Source of the DNA: Bacillus sp. X1(2014)
GTDB taxonomy: Bacteria; Bacillota; Bacilli; Bacillales_B; DSM-18226
DNA: 64,000 bases
Reading direction: 5' to 3'
NCBI RefSeq assembly: GCF_007678255.1
Contig: NZ_VEED01000001.1
Span: 1 to 64,000, forward strand
Shown: in pieces, positions 15,877-23,659 of the stretch
Numbering within the stretch: position 1 is the stretch's first letter
How the letters are laid out: the number at the start of each line of letters is the position of its first letter
The notes under the pieces: generated by a model
Database searches by the model: none
Told to the model about the DNA's origin: nothing
What the model saw: the letters and a program-made list of their open reading frames with translations, nothing else
Made by a program: the position numbers and the translations under genes

Positions 15877-17295
15877 TTATAGTTTAATGACGAATTTTGT
15901 TCCTTTTCCCGCTTCACTGAAGACGTTAATTTCTCCATTATGAAGGAGAACCAATTGCTTAACAATCGAAAGGCCTAACCCAAATTCGCCATAGGGGTTA
16001 CTGGTCCTAGAAATATCAGCCTTATAAAAACGGCGCCAAATATTTTCAATCTCACTTGGTTCGATACCAATTCCGGTGTCCTCCACTTCAATAATGGTCG
16101 ACTGCCCCTCCGCTCTTCCTCGAAGCCATATAGTACCGTCCCTGGTAAATTGAATGCTATTTTTAGTAATATTAATTAAAATTTGAATCAGTCTGTCATA
16201 GTCAGCATTAACCATAACATCTGGTTCTGCCTGAATAACAATCTGATTATTTTTATCCTCAGCTTGCGGCAATAACTGTTCTTGAATAATTTCAAGTAAC
16301 TCGAGGAGCTGAAACTCTTCTCTGAATAACTGGATTTGATTAGATCGAATTTTGTCATAATCCAAGTTTTCATTAACAAGCCGAATAAGTCTTTTGGCCT
16401 CTTGGCTAACTAGATTTATTCCTCGTTCTTTATCCTCCTCTGGAATCATATCATTTTTCAATCCTTCGATAACGCCGCTAATGGTCGTTAACGGCGTCCG
16501 CATTTCATGGGAAACATCAGATAAAAATTGTCTTCGTCTATTTTCTAGACTTTCAATTTCCTCCATCGAAGTATTTATTTTATCAACCATGTGATTAAAA
16601 TCGTTTGCTAATTCACCAATCTCATCAAAATTAGAAGAGGCAACGTGGACATGATAATTTCCCGCTGAGACAAGGGAGGTTGCTTCACGAAGACGTTTAA
16701 TCCTGTTCACATGAATCCTTGATAAAAACCAACTAAGTAGAAACGACACAACCAGTGCAATAATAATGGCATACATAATAAACTGATTGACGCGATGAAC
16801 CATGGCACTTGAGCCACTAATCGGTGAGGTTAATAGAATTCCACCTATAAAGGTTCCGTTATTAAGATATGGTAATACAACAAAAGTAACCCCTTCTTGG
16901 CCGAACCTTTTATAATCACTATTTACCACAAGAGTTTGACCATTTGAAATCCGATCCCAATCTTTGTCAGATAACCCCCCAGGGGCTGGACCCTGTTTAC
17001 CAACAGCGTATAGTTTTCCATCTTGATCAAACATACTAAAGCTCATTTTTCTTGTTGTTAACACCGAACTATAACGATTAATAATTTGGCCCGCCGCTTG
17101 CGGGGTTTCATCAATCTCGGATAGAATAGACTTTCCATACGAGATCAATTCATTTGCTTTATTCTCATAAACCAAATTCTCTACATAATGAGCAAACAAA
17201 AGACTTAGAACTAAAAACGCCACAATAATAATACTAATATGACTGAAAAACTGTTGGTAAATGTATCTAAACTTCATCCGTTTTGATTGACTCAT
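15877..17295 (-). CDS. yclK: Sensor histidine kinase YclK
   Basis: 472 aa, alignable end to end with B. subtilis YclK. Two membrane segments (about 19-36 and 172-192) bracket an extracellular sensor domain of about 135 aa, whose ligand is unknown. Then come a HAMP linker, a HisKA domain with the phosphorylated His in SDVSHEMRTPLTT (about 263), and an HATPase domain with NITKNSIQFT (N box), DTGIGI and FGLGLSIVKQL. It pairs with YclJ, whose stop codon it overlaps by about 30 bp. The start could also be the ATG six codons later, matching the shorter B. subtilis N-terminus. Confidence 0.92.
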   Translation of the reverse strand: MSQSKRMKFRYIYQQFFSHISIIIVAFLVLSLLFAHYVENLVYENKANELISYGKSILSEIDETPQAAGQIINRYSSVLTTRKMSFSMFDQDGKLYAVGKQGPAPGGLSDKDWDRISNGQTLVVNSDYKRFGQEGVTFVVLPYLNNGTFIGGILLTSPISGSSAMVHRVNQFIMYAIIIALVVSFLLSWFLSRIHVNRIKRLREATSLVSAGNYHVHVASSNFDEIGELANDFNHMVDKINTSMEEIESLENRRRQFLSDVSHEMRTPLTTISGVIEGLKNDMIPEEDKERGINLVSQEAKRLIRLVNENLDYDKIRSNQIQLFREEFQLLELLEIIQEQLLPQAEDKNNQIVIQAEPDVMVNADYDRLIQILINITKNSIQFTRDGTIWLRGRAEGQSTIIEVEDTGIGIEPSEIENIWRRFYKADISRTSNPYGEFGLGLSIVKQLVLLHNGEINVFSEAGKGTKFVIKL

Positions 17296-17968
17296 CAAAC
17301 TTATACCCTACTCCCCATACAGTATGGAAGAATGGCTGTGCGGTTGTTTCAACTTTTTTCCGAAGACGTTTAATATGAACATCGACAGTCCGTTCGTCCC
17401 CATAAAACTGATAGCCCCACACCCGTTCCAGCAATTGCTCCCTTGAGAATACTTGGCGGGGATGTTCAACCATATAGTAAAGTAAATCAAACTCTTTCGG
17501 TGTTAAGTTTATGACTGGGCTGCCGTCGACAATCACTTCACGCGTATTTTTACTAATTTTAAAATGTTCAGTCTGAAGGAAATCGTCACTTTCCTTAGGT
17601 ACTTGGGTTTGGAACCGCCGTGTTACTGCCTTAATTCTTGCCATCAATGTTAACGGACTGAATGGCTTGGTCACATAATCATCAGCACCCATTTCAAGAC
17701 CAAGCACTTGGTCGGACTCACTGTCTTTGGCTGTTAACATGATGATTGGAACTGTGTAATTTTCTTGGCGAATTTTACGGCAGATGGTTACCCCGTCCAT
17801 ACCTGGGAGCATCCAATCAATAATTAACGCATCCCAAGTTCCTCCTTTAATACGGTTGTAGCCTTCAAGACCATCATTCACAAACTCCCCTTCAATCCCT
17901 TCTTTGGCAAAAAACATTTCAATCATAGAGCAGACACTTTTATTATCTTCAATCACTAATATTCTCAA
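17267..17968 (-). CDS. yclJ: OmpR-family response regulator YclJ
   Basis: 233 aa. The receiver domain has Asp8/Asn9, phospho-acceptor Asp51 (ALIIDWMLPGMDG) and the VTKPFSP lysine. The winged-helix DNA-binding domain has NLTPKEFDLLYYMVEHPRQ, SREQLLERVWGYQFYGDER and VDVHIKRLRKKVE. Sequence agreement with B. subtilis YclJ is very strong. It is first gene of the yclJK operon. Triple 11-bp direct repeats at 18066-18098, upstream of this gene, suggest autoregulation. In B. subtilis the yclJK operon is linked to oxygen limitation through ResD. Confidence 0.93.
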   Translation of the reverse strand: MRILVIEDNKSVCSMIEMFFAKEGIEGEFVNDGLEGYNRIKGGTWDALIIDWMLPGMDGVTICRKIRQENYTVPIIMLTAKDSESDQVLGLEMGADDYVTKPFSPLTLMARIKAVTRRFQTQVPKESDDFLQTEHFKISKNTREVIVDGSPVINLTPKEFDLLYYMVEHPRQVFSREQLLERVWGYQFYGDERTVDVHIKRLRKKVETTAQPFFHTVWGVGYKFDESIKTDEV

Positions 17969-18065
17969 AATAATTCAACTCCTACTGATACCTAAAGTGT
18001 TCTTTTTATTAAGTTTATCTCAAATTTTAAGCATATCAACAATAAATACAATTCTTCCTGACTAA

Positions 18066-18098
18066 TTAATAGTTTGTTCATAATTTATTAATATTTTT
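18066..18098 (+). promoter_or_regulatory. Triple 11-bp direct repeat upstream of yclJ (candidate YclJ box)
   Basis: On the plus strand TTAATAGTTTG, TTCATAATTTA, TTAATATTTTT at exact 11-bp steps, about 100-130 bp upstream of the yclJ start and in inverted orientation to the gene. The consensus TTMATADTTTD is shared with 15764-15796 ahead of htrA. Confidence 0.65.
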
Positions 18099-18101
18099 CC
18101 A

Positions 18102-18134
18102 CAAAAAAGAGGCTTGAATCAACTTCAAGTCCTC
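18102..18134 (-). terminator. Terminator of the acyl-CoA/lactonase operon
   Basis: On the minus strand GAGGACTTGAA pairs with TTCAAGCCTC (one wobble/mismatch) and is followed by TTTTTT. It closes the unit that ends with the phosphotriesterase-like gene and lies next to the yclJ repeat. Confidence 0.8.
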
Positions 18135-18143
18135 TTCATTGGT

Positions 18144-19142
18144 TTAGTTAACTTTAACGGGCTCGCCCGCGAATAATGAAATTGCGTTTATACCAAGCAT
18201 TTTGTCGATTTGCTTTTCGGTGATACCATTTTCACGCAACGTAGGTAAGATATTTTCAAAAATATGGGCCGGATGCCAGTTTTCCATGATTTGTGTGACT
18301 TGCTCGTTCATGACTGGGGGCCTGCCCAGCCAAATATTGACCGAATCATGGGCTAGTAAAATTTGATTTTCATACCCCTCTTCAATTAAGGTCATCAAGG
18401 TCGCTACTCTTTCTTGGTCAAAAGGAGCACCGACCAAAACCTGAATCCCAAAACGGTCAAAACCAATTCTTACGCCTTGTTCCAAGACTTCTTTATGATA
18501 GTCTGGATTGGTGTTGCCGCACATATGGCCAATGATAATTTTGCTAGGGTCGGCACCTTGCTCAATTAGCAGCTTTACCTGCTCAGGTCCCATCGTTCCC
18601 TCCTGGGTATGTGTCAGAATAACAATCCCTGTTTCCTTCTGTACTCTAGCCGCAGCACGGAAGAACATTTTCTCGTATTCAGAAATCTCATCCTTACTGG
18701 AAGCTAGTTTAATAATTCCCGGTTTAATTCCCGTTCCAGCAATCCCTTCGGTAATCTCTGTTTTAAACATTTCATAGATTTCCTCTTCGGCAGATCCTAA
18801 GCCCTGTCTCATCTTGAAGTATGGAGGTGCTCCTTCACCTTCATAGTAAAATCCAGTGGCACAAATAATCTGCAACCCTGTGGCTTCGGAAATTTTCTTT
18901 AAAAACAATGGATTCCTGCCGCACTCGTTTGGTGTCGGGTCAACCACCGTTTCTACACCATAACTTTGCAAGAGGCGGGCTACACCAATGGCTGCTTCAA
19001 GTGCTTCTTCTTCATTGAACGGACCAAGAGTAACATCTCCTTGGTATCCGGGATAACCAAAAATAAAGTGTTCATGAATAAGTGTTTTCCCTAATTGTTC
19101 AACGGGAATTGGACCTGTTACTGTTTCAACTGTTTTCATCAT
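18144..19142 (-). CDS. Phosphotriesterase family metal hydrolase (possible lactonase)
   Basis: 332 aa, the usual length of the PTE/PLL group of amidohydrolases. The binuclear metal ligands are all present: HEH at 23-25 (LIHEHF), the bridging lysine in GIIKLASS, His in ILTHTQEGT, His in IIGHMCGN, and Asp in LLAHDSVN. Family members hydrolyse lactones or phosphotriesters. In this setting, downstream of acyl-CoA genes, a lactone or related ester intermediate is a reasonable guess. It follows the quinone reductase by 80 nt with no terminator between, so it is probably the last gene of the TetR-controlled unit. Confidence 0.85.
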   Translation of the reverse strand: MMKTVETVTGPIPVEQLGKTLIHEHFIFGYPGYQGDVTLGPFNEEEALEAAIGVARLLQSYGVETVVDPTPNECGRNPLFLKKISEATGLQIICATGFYYEGEGAPPYFKMRQGLGSAEEEIYEMFKTEITEGIAGTGIKPGIIKLASSKDEISEYEKMFFRAAARVQKETGIVILTHTQEGTMGPEQVKLLIEQGADPSKIIIGHMCGNTNPDYHKEVLEQGVRIGFDRFGIQVLVGAPFDQERVATLMTLIEEGYENQILLAHDSVNIWLGRPPVMNEQVTQIMENWHPAHIFENILPTLRENGITEKQIDKMLGINAISLFAGEPVKVN

Positions 19143-19222
19143 TTGTTCACCCTTTCAAAGTGTTAACTAAAATTTGAAAATGAGTTGCCCAGGTGCAATT
19201 TCACGAGTGGATTATCAGCTAT

Positions 19223-20197
19223 TTATGGTTCAAGAATTAACTTCCCTTGTGTTTTCCGGGATTGCAGAAGGGTATGAATCTTTGCAGCCTCCTCTAAAGG
19301 GAATACCCCGCCAATGGTGAGCTTTAATTGTCCCGCACCGAGGTATGTAAGTAACTCCACTAAACTTGGCTGCAACAATTCTGGCTTTCTCATAATCTGC
19401 GGCAAGAAAAAGCCGATCACTGATTGATTTCTAGCCATCAGTGATGACGGATAGAATTTGCTTTGTTCACCGCTTGCAGCACCAAACACAACAAGACGTC
19501 CAAAAGTGGCAAGGCATTTCACTGTTTTATTAAAAACATCCCCGCCCACCATTTCAAGGGCGACATTTACCCCTCTCCCGCCTGTTGCTTCCAGAACCTG
19601 TTGTTCCCAATCCGACTCTGTATAATTGATTAGGACATCTGCACCCATTTCCCCTGCCAACGCTAACTTCTCATCTGAACTTGCTGTAGCAATGACCTTA
19701 CCTGCCCCAAACAACTTGGCGAGTTGGACAGCAATGGTTCCTACTCCGCCTGCCGCCGCATGCACCAGCACGCTTTCACCTTTTTCCAACCTGCCCATTG
19801 TTTTTAAAATATGGTAAGCACTCAAGCCTTGAAGCGGCAGAGCAACAGCCGTATGGAAATCTAACTGTTCTGGCAGTGGAATCAGTGCCCGCTCATCGGC
19901 TAATGCATATTCGGCATAGCCTCCTGATTCAATTAAGGTCACAATTCTTGTCCCTGGTTTCACTTTCGTCACTTGCTCACCTACGGCAGCAACAACTCCG
20001 GCAATTTCCGCTCCTGGAATGAAAGGCAGCGGTGTTTTAACAACATACTGCCCCTCTCTCCTTGCCGTATCAGCATAGTTGACACCAATTGCTTTGATTT
20101 CAATTAAAACTTCATGACCAGTTGGGACTGGCTTTTCAATATCGACTACATGTAATACTTCGGGCCCACCAAATTCTGTTAATTGGATTGCTTTCAT
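19223..20197 (-). CDS. Zinc-independent quinone oxidoreductase (MDR family)
   Basis: 324 aa NADPH-dependent medium-chain dehydrogenase/reductase of the QOR type. N-terminal GroES-like domain: VGVNYADTARREGQY-like region and GAEIAGVVAAVGEQV. Rossmann domain: VLVHAAAGGVGTIAVQLAK and the EMVGGDVF segment. The cysteine/histidine zinc ligands of alcohol dehydrogenases are absent. It reduces quinones or an enone/enoyl substrate. The ATG at 20197 has GGAG 9 nt upstream. It lies 12 nt after the enoyl-CoA hydratase, in the same operon. Confidence 0.88.
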   Translation of the reverse strand: MKAIQLTEFGGPEVLHVVDIEKPVPTGHEVLIEIKAIGVNYADTARREGQYVVKTPLPFIPGAEIAGVVAAVGEQVTKVKPGTRIVTLIESGGYAEYALADERALIPLPEQLDFHTAVALPLQGLSAYHILKTMGRLEKGESVLVHAAAGGVGTIAVQLAKLFGAGKVIATASSDEKLALAGEMGADVLINYTESDWEQQVLEATGGRGVNVALEMVGGDVFNKTVKCLATFGRLVVFGAASGEQSKFYPSSLMARNQSVIGFFLPQIMRKPELLQPSLVELLTYLGAGQLKLTIGGVFPLEEAAKIHTLLQSRKTQGKLILEP

Positions 20198-20209
20198 GAT
20201 TGTCAACTC

Positions 20210-20989
20210 CTATTTTCCTTTAAATACTGGCTTTCTCTTTTCCTTAAAAGCCGTAATACCTTCTTTGTGATCAGCTGTTTGTACCATTAATGTCTGGATC
20301 AAGCGCTCCTGTTCAAGGATATCCTCAAGTGAAGAGGTAAATGATTGGTCAATCAATTTTTTTTGTTTTCCGTAAGCTTTTCCAGGTCCATGAGCCAATT
20401 TTAACGCAAACTTTGTTGTATCTTCCTGAAGGTTTTCTAATGGAACTAAATAATTTATGACTCCTAGTTGATAGAGTCGTTCTGCAGGGATCGGCTCTGC
20501 CGTAAAGAAGAATTGTTTTGCTAAATGCGGGCCAATTAATCTTGGAAGTAAATAAGAGCCACCGCCATCTGAGATTAAACCTACTTGGGAAAAGCTGAGG
20601 GCAAACTTGCTATCTTCCGCAGCAACGATTAAGTCACAGGCTAAGACTAAATTAAACCCTGCCCCGGCAGCAAATCCATGGACAGCGGCAATAATCGGCT
20701 TTTCTATGTCTTTCATTAACAAAATGAGTTCATTCAGTTTTCCAATATGGTCGTAAACTTGGCCAGAATCTGCTTGCCCCATGGTTTTCACGTCACCACC
20801 CGCACTAAAGGACCGGCCGGCTCCTGATAACACAATTACTTGAATATCTTCATCTGTTTGGGCGTTAGTTAGCGCATCCTTTAATCCAATAATCATCTCA
20901 GGGCTAAACGCATTAAGACTTTCTGGACGGTTTAATGTCAAAGACAAGACCGGACCTAATTTTTCAACCAACAAATGTCCTTGGCTCAT
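20210..20989 (-). CDS. Enoyl-CoA hydratase/isomerase
   Basis: 259 aa crotonase-fold enzyme. Signatures: LTLNRPESLNAFSPEM, the first oxyanion-hole segment SGAGRSFSAGGDVKTM, and HGFAAGAGFNLVLACDLIVA. At the site of the catalytic glutamates of true hydratases, LSFSQVGLISDGG has Ser/Gln and Asp instead, so it may be an isomerase (PaaG-like) rather than a hydratase. It ends LKEKRKPVFKG-type. The ATG at 20989 was chosen because AAAGGAAG would touch the earlier one. Middle gene of the five-gene operon. Confidence 0.88.
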   Translation of the reverse strand: MSQGHLLVEKLGPVLSLTLNRPESLNAFSPEMIIGLKDALTNAQTDEDIQVIVLSGAGRSFSAGGDVKTMGQADSGQVYDHIGKLNELILLMKDIEKPIIAAVHGFAAGAGFNLVLACDLIVAAEDSKFALSFSQVGLISDGGGSYLLPRLIGPHLAKQFFFTAEPIPAERLYQLGVINYLVPLENLQEDTTKFALKLAHGPGKAYGKQKKLIDQSFTSSLEDILEQERLIQTLMVQTADHKEGITAFKEKRKPVFKGK

Positions 20990-21025
20990 ATTCATCTTCC
21001 TTTCAACTTTACTTTCATAATCGAT

Positions 21026-21760
21026 TTATACAGAAATTGTTTCGACCACGACTTTTCCATCTTGTAAAATAGGGACAATCGCTGTTATGCCCTTGGAAGC
21101 TGCAATCCTAATCTCTTGCTGCTGATCATATTTAGCAAGCAGTTTGCCAACATAGGAATCTAGTAAAATTTCATATGCATCTGTTTGGCCCCGGTAGAAA
21201 TATAGTGCCGTTTTAGCCGCATCTGTCAATTCATATTCACTATTTTTTACTAAACAATCTATTAAGTGTCCTGCCCCATAAAAGTCTTCTAAACTGGTTT
21301 CTCCTGAATTACCAGAGCATATGATCAGAATAGTCTGTTCCGACGTTACTTTTTGAATAGCACCGGCAATCGCTGGATTATTAAGCATGGAGGCAACGTA
21401 AACCTTATTCGCTGCAGATGATTTTCTTAATGCAACTGTACCGTTCGTCGTTGATAAAATTAATGTTTTACCGTTGATCGATTCCCGGATTAACGTGGGA
21501 CTAGGATAAACAAATCCCTCAATTGGTTTGGCGTCCAATTCTCCAGCCAGAATATATTCACCCAGTTGGTACAATTTTGCCTGTTCGACGGCTTCATTGC
21601 AGTGCAAGACTGGAATCACTTCCTTTGCACCATCTTTTAAAGCCGAAACAATTGTCGTAGTGGCTAATAGTATATCTAAGACCACCGCTATTTTATTTCC
21701 ATCCGCCATTTTCTCTGCGCAGATTTCCTCTTTCTTCATGAGAAGGTGAATCTTCGTCAT
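21026..21760 (-). CDS. 2-phosphosulfolactate phosphatase (ComB) family protein
   Basis: 244 aa with the ComB family pattern: VVLDILLATTTIVSALKDG, AGELDAKPIEGF, LILSTTNGTVAL and the metal/phosphate block ICSGNSGETSLEDFYGAG. ComB removes phosphate from 2-phosphosulfolactate in coenzyme M synthesis and sulfolactate metabolism. No sulfolactate genes are nearby, and the gene sits 17 nt after an acyl-CoA phosphotransferase in a fatty-acid-type operon. Its real substrate is therefore probably another phosphorylated hydroxy acid. GGGAGCTGGGTGTGA precedes the ATG. Confidence 0.8.
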   Translation of the reverse strand: MTKIHLLMKKEEICAEKMADGNKIAVVLDILLATTTIVSALKDGAKEVIPVLHCNEAVEQAKLYQLGEYILAGELDAKPIEGFVYPSPTLIRESINGKTLILSTTNGTVALRKSSAANKVYVASMLNNPAIAGAIQKVTSEQTILIICSGNSGETSLEDFYGAGHLIDCLVKNSEYELTDAAKTALYFYRGQTDAYEILLDSYVGKLLAKYDQQQEIRIAASKGITAIVPILQDGKVVVETISV

Positions 21761-21777
21761 TCACACCCAGCTCCCTT

Positions 21778-22854
21778 TTAAAACCTCTCATCTGCAACAT
21801 TTGCTGCATGCTGAATTAAATTTTTCACGAAATAATTAAAATTGGCAAAACGAATGTCAGTTGTTTGACCTTTCTTATAGCGGTAATAGATTTGTTGACC
21901 GATAACTGCCAGTTTAAAATAAGCAAACGTTAAGTAAAAATTGAGATTAGTAACATCCCTGCCGCTCTTTTTGGCATAAAGTTCGATGAATTCTTTTCTT
22001 GTCAAAAACCCTTCATGGACAGCCGTAACCGGTGCCTTCCCTAACCCATTAATCAACAGTTCCGAATCATCGCTTTGATTCCAATATCCCATCGCTACAC
22101 CAAGGTCTGCAAGGGGATCTCCGACGGTGGTCATTTCCCAATCAAACAAACCAACCATTTCCGTTAAATTTTGATTAAACATGGCATTGTTGAATTTATA
22201 ATCGTAATGAATAATAGTTGACTCATGGATTTTGGGTGTATGATCCACCAGCCAATTCTTCAAAGGTTCAATACAATCGATTTCATCCGTTTTTGCCCGT
22301 TCATAGCGCCCAATCCAGCCATAGACCTGCCTTTCCATAAACCCTTCCGGCTTAGCTATAGCAGCCAGGCCCGTCTGTTTGTAGTCAATTGCATGTAATT
22401 CTACTAGCTGTTCAACCATTACTTCCGATAACCTCCGACAGATATCATCCGATACAGAAATTCCCTCAGGAAAGGATGTATCGATTACGATTCCATTTTT
22501 TCTTTCCATTAAGAAAAAGGGGCTTCCAACAATTTTTTCATTATTAGAAAACAAAAAGGGCTTTGGAGCAACGGGAAAAATCGGGTGCAAATCAGATAGA
22601 ATTTTATATTCCCTCTCCATATCGTGCGCTTTTGGTGCAACAGGACCTAGAGGCGGACGTCTTAATACCGCTTCCCACTTCCCTTTTTTAATTTGATACG
22701 TCAGATTGGAATGACCGGCGGAAAATTGTAATATTTCAAGTGGTCCACCAGGCAAATTTTCAATGGTTTCTTGTAAAAACATATCAAGAACAGACAGGTT
22801 TAATTCCTCCCCTTGACGGACAGGGATGGTATCTTTACTCATTTGATGGGGCAC
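21778..22854 (-). CDS. Phosphotransferase family protein (APH, ACAD10/11-like)
   Basis: 358 aa aminoglycoside-phosphotransferase-fold kinase. The N-terminal lobe has FSAGHSNLTYQI and AVLRRPPLGPV. The catalytic loop is TIIHYDYKFNNAMF and the metal-binding motif GLFDWEMTTVGDPLADLG. This subgroup goes with acyl-CoA dehydrogenases: the animal ACAD10/11 proteins fuse the two and phosphorylate 4-hydroxy acyl groups before they are rearranged for beta-oxidation. That fits the neighbours here. Start GTG with GAGGAGGAATACG upstream. First gene of the operon behind the operator at 22890. Confidence 0.87.
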   Translation of the reverse strand: MPHQMSKDTIPVRQGEELNLSVLDMFLQETIENLPGGPLEILQFSAGHSNLTYQIKKGKWEAVLRRPPLGPVAPKAHDMEREYKILSDLHPIFPVAPKPFLFSNNEKIVGSPFFLMERKNGIVIDTSFPEGISVSDDICRRLSEVMVEQLVELHAIDYKQTGLAAIAKPEGFMERQVYGWIGRYERAKTDEIDCIEPLKNWLVDHTPKIHESTIIHYDYKFNNAMFNQNLTEMVGLFDWEMTTVGDPLADLGVAMGYWNQSDDSELLINGLGKAPVTAVHEGFLTRKEFIELYAKKSGRDVTNLNFYLTFAYFKLAVIGQQIYYRYKKGQTTDIRFANFNYFVKNLIQHAANVADERF

Positions 22855-22889
22855 CGTATTCCTCCTCTCAAATTAAAAAATTCGAAACC

Positions 22890-22907
22890 ATACTAACCGG
22901 TTAGTAT
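22890..22907. promoter_or_regulatory. TetR operator, perfect 18-bp palindrome
   Basis: ATACTAACCGGTTAGTAT, perfectly symmetrical, lies 36 nt upstream of the phosphotransferase start, where the operon promoter should be. A near copy is at 27325-27342. The adjacent tetR gene is the obvious source of the regulator. Confidence 0.8.
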
Positions 22908-22913
22908 TTACTT

Positions 22914-22947
22914 AAAAAAGGGGGGATTAATAATCCAAAAACCCCCC
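22914..22947 (-). terminator. Terminator after the tetR gene
   Basis: On the minus strand GGGGGG and CCCCCC enclose a 16-nt loop, followed by TTTTTT. It separates the upstream unit (acyl-CoA dehydrogenase to tetR) from the phosphotransferase unit. Confidence 0.85.
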
Positions 22948-22961
22948 TATACCTTTTTTCG

Positions 22962-23528
22962 TCAATTGTCTTGAATTCCCTTTAAGATCATTTCGACAAA
23001 AATCTCCGCAACTTCCTCGTCAGTGCATTTTCCATCTGGATTAAACCATTGGTAACTCCAATTGGTAATACCAAGAATCCCCATGGTGATAATCGGGGCA
23101 TTTAAATCTGGCCTGAGCTCCCCTTTTTCCATTCCTGAACGAATTAGTCCTTCGATGTTAAGTCGGAATTGATCTCTTTTTTGTTCAATTAATTTAAGAT
23201 GCTCGGGACTTAAATTATTCATTTCCCGAAAGAAAATTTTAGCAGCTGCCCCTTGAGTTGTTATGTTCGTAATTAGCATATAAACATTCGCGGATAATTT
23301 TTCCTTGAATGATTTTGAAGTGTCATTTAATATATGTTCCTGGTTATAAAGTAAACCATCGATATAACCAAGATGGATATCCATTAGCAATTCTTCCTTA
23401 CTCGAAAAGTAATAGTAGAATGTACCCTTTGTTACACCAAGTGAATCAACGATGTCTTGAATGGACGTTTCAGTAAAACCCTTTTTTTCAAATAGACTGA
23501 TGCTTTGTGCTGTAATTTTTTCCTTCAC
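22962..23528 (-). CDS. TetR/AcrR family transcriptional regulator
   Basis: 188 aa. N-terminal helix-turn-helix: ITAQSISLFEKKGFTETSI, DIVDSLGVTKGTFYYYFSSKEELL. The C-terminal ligand-binding half is all helical, of the type seen in fatty acyl-CoA-sensing TetR proteins. It probably represses both acyl-CoA units by binding the palindromes at 22890 and 27325, with an acyl-CoA intermediate as inducer. The GTG at 23528 has GAGG 7 nt upstream and gives the normal N-terminus; the longer frame starts 5 codons earlier. It is unlike B. subtilis FadR in expected operator. Confidence 0.88.
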   Translation of the reverse strand: MKEKITAQSISLFEKKGFTETSIQDIVDSLGVTKGTFYYYFSSKEELLMDIHLGYIDGLLYNQEHILNDTSKSFKEKLSANVYMLITNITTQGAAAKIFFREMNNLSPEHLKLIEQKRDQFRLNIEGLIRSGMEKGELRPDLNAPIITMGILGITNWSYQWFNPDGKCTDEEVAEIFVEMILKGIQDN

Positions 23529-23659
23529 ATTATGTCCTCGCATTCTCTAATATGTCTAATGAGAATTATATCATATTCAATAATGCCCCTTTAAGCACTA
23601 ACGAGGATTTCGACCATCTAAATTGTTTTCCGTAATTATTCTCAACTAAAGAAAAGACC

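Noticed and set aside
15877..17968. The two-component pair considered as CssRS because of the adjacent htrA
   Set aside because: Both proteins read much closer to B. subtilis YclJ/YclK than to CssR/CssS, in the receiver, wing and sensor regions.
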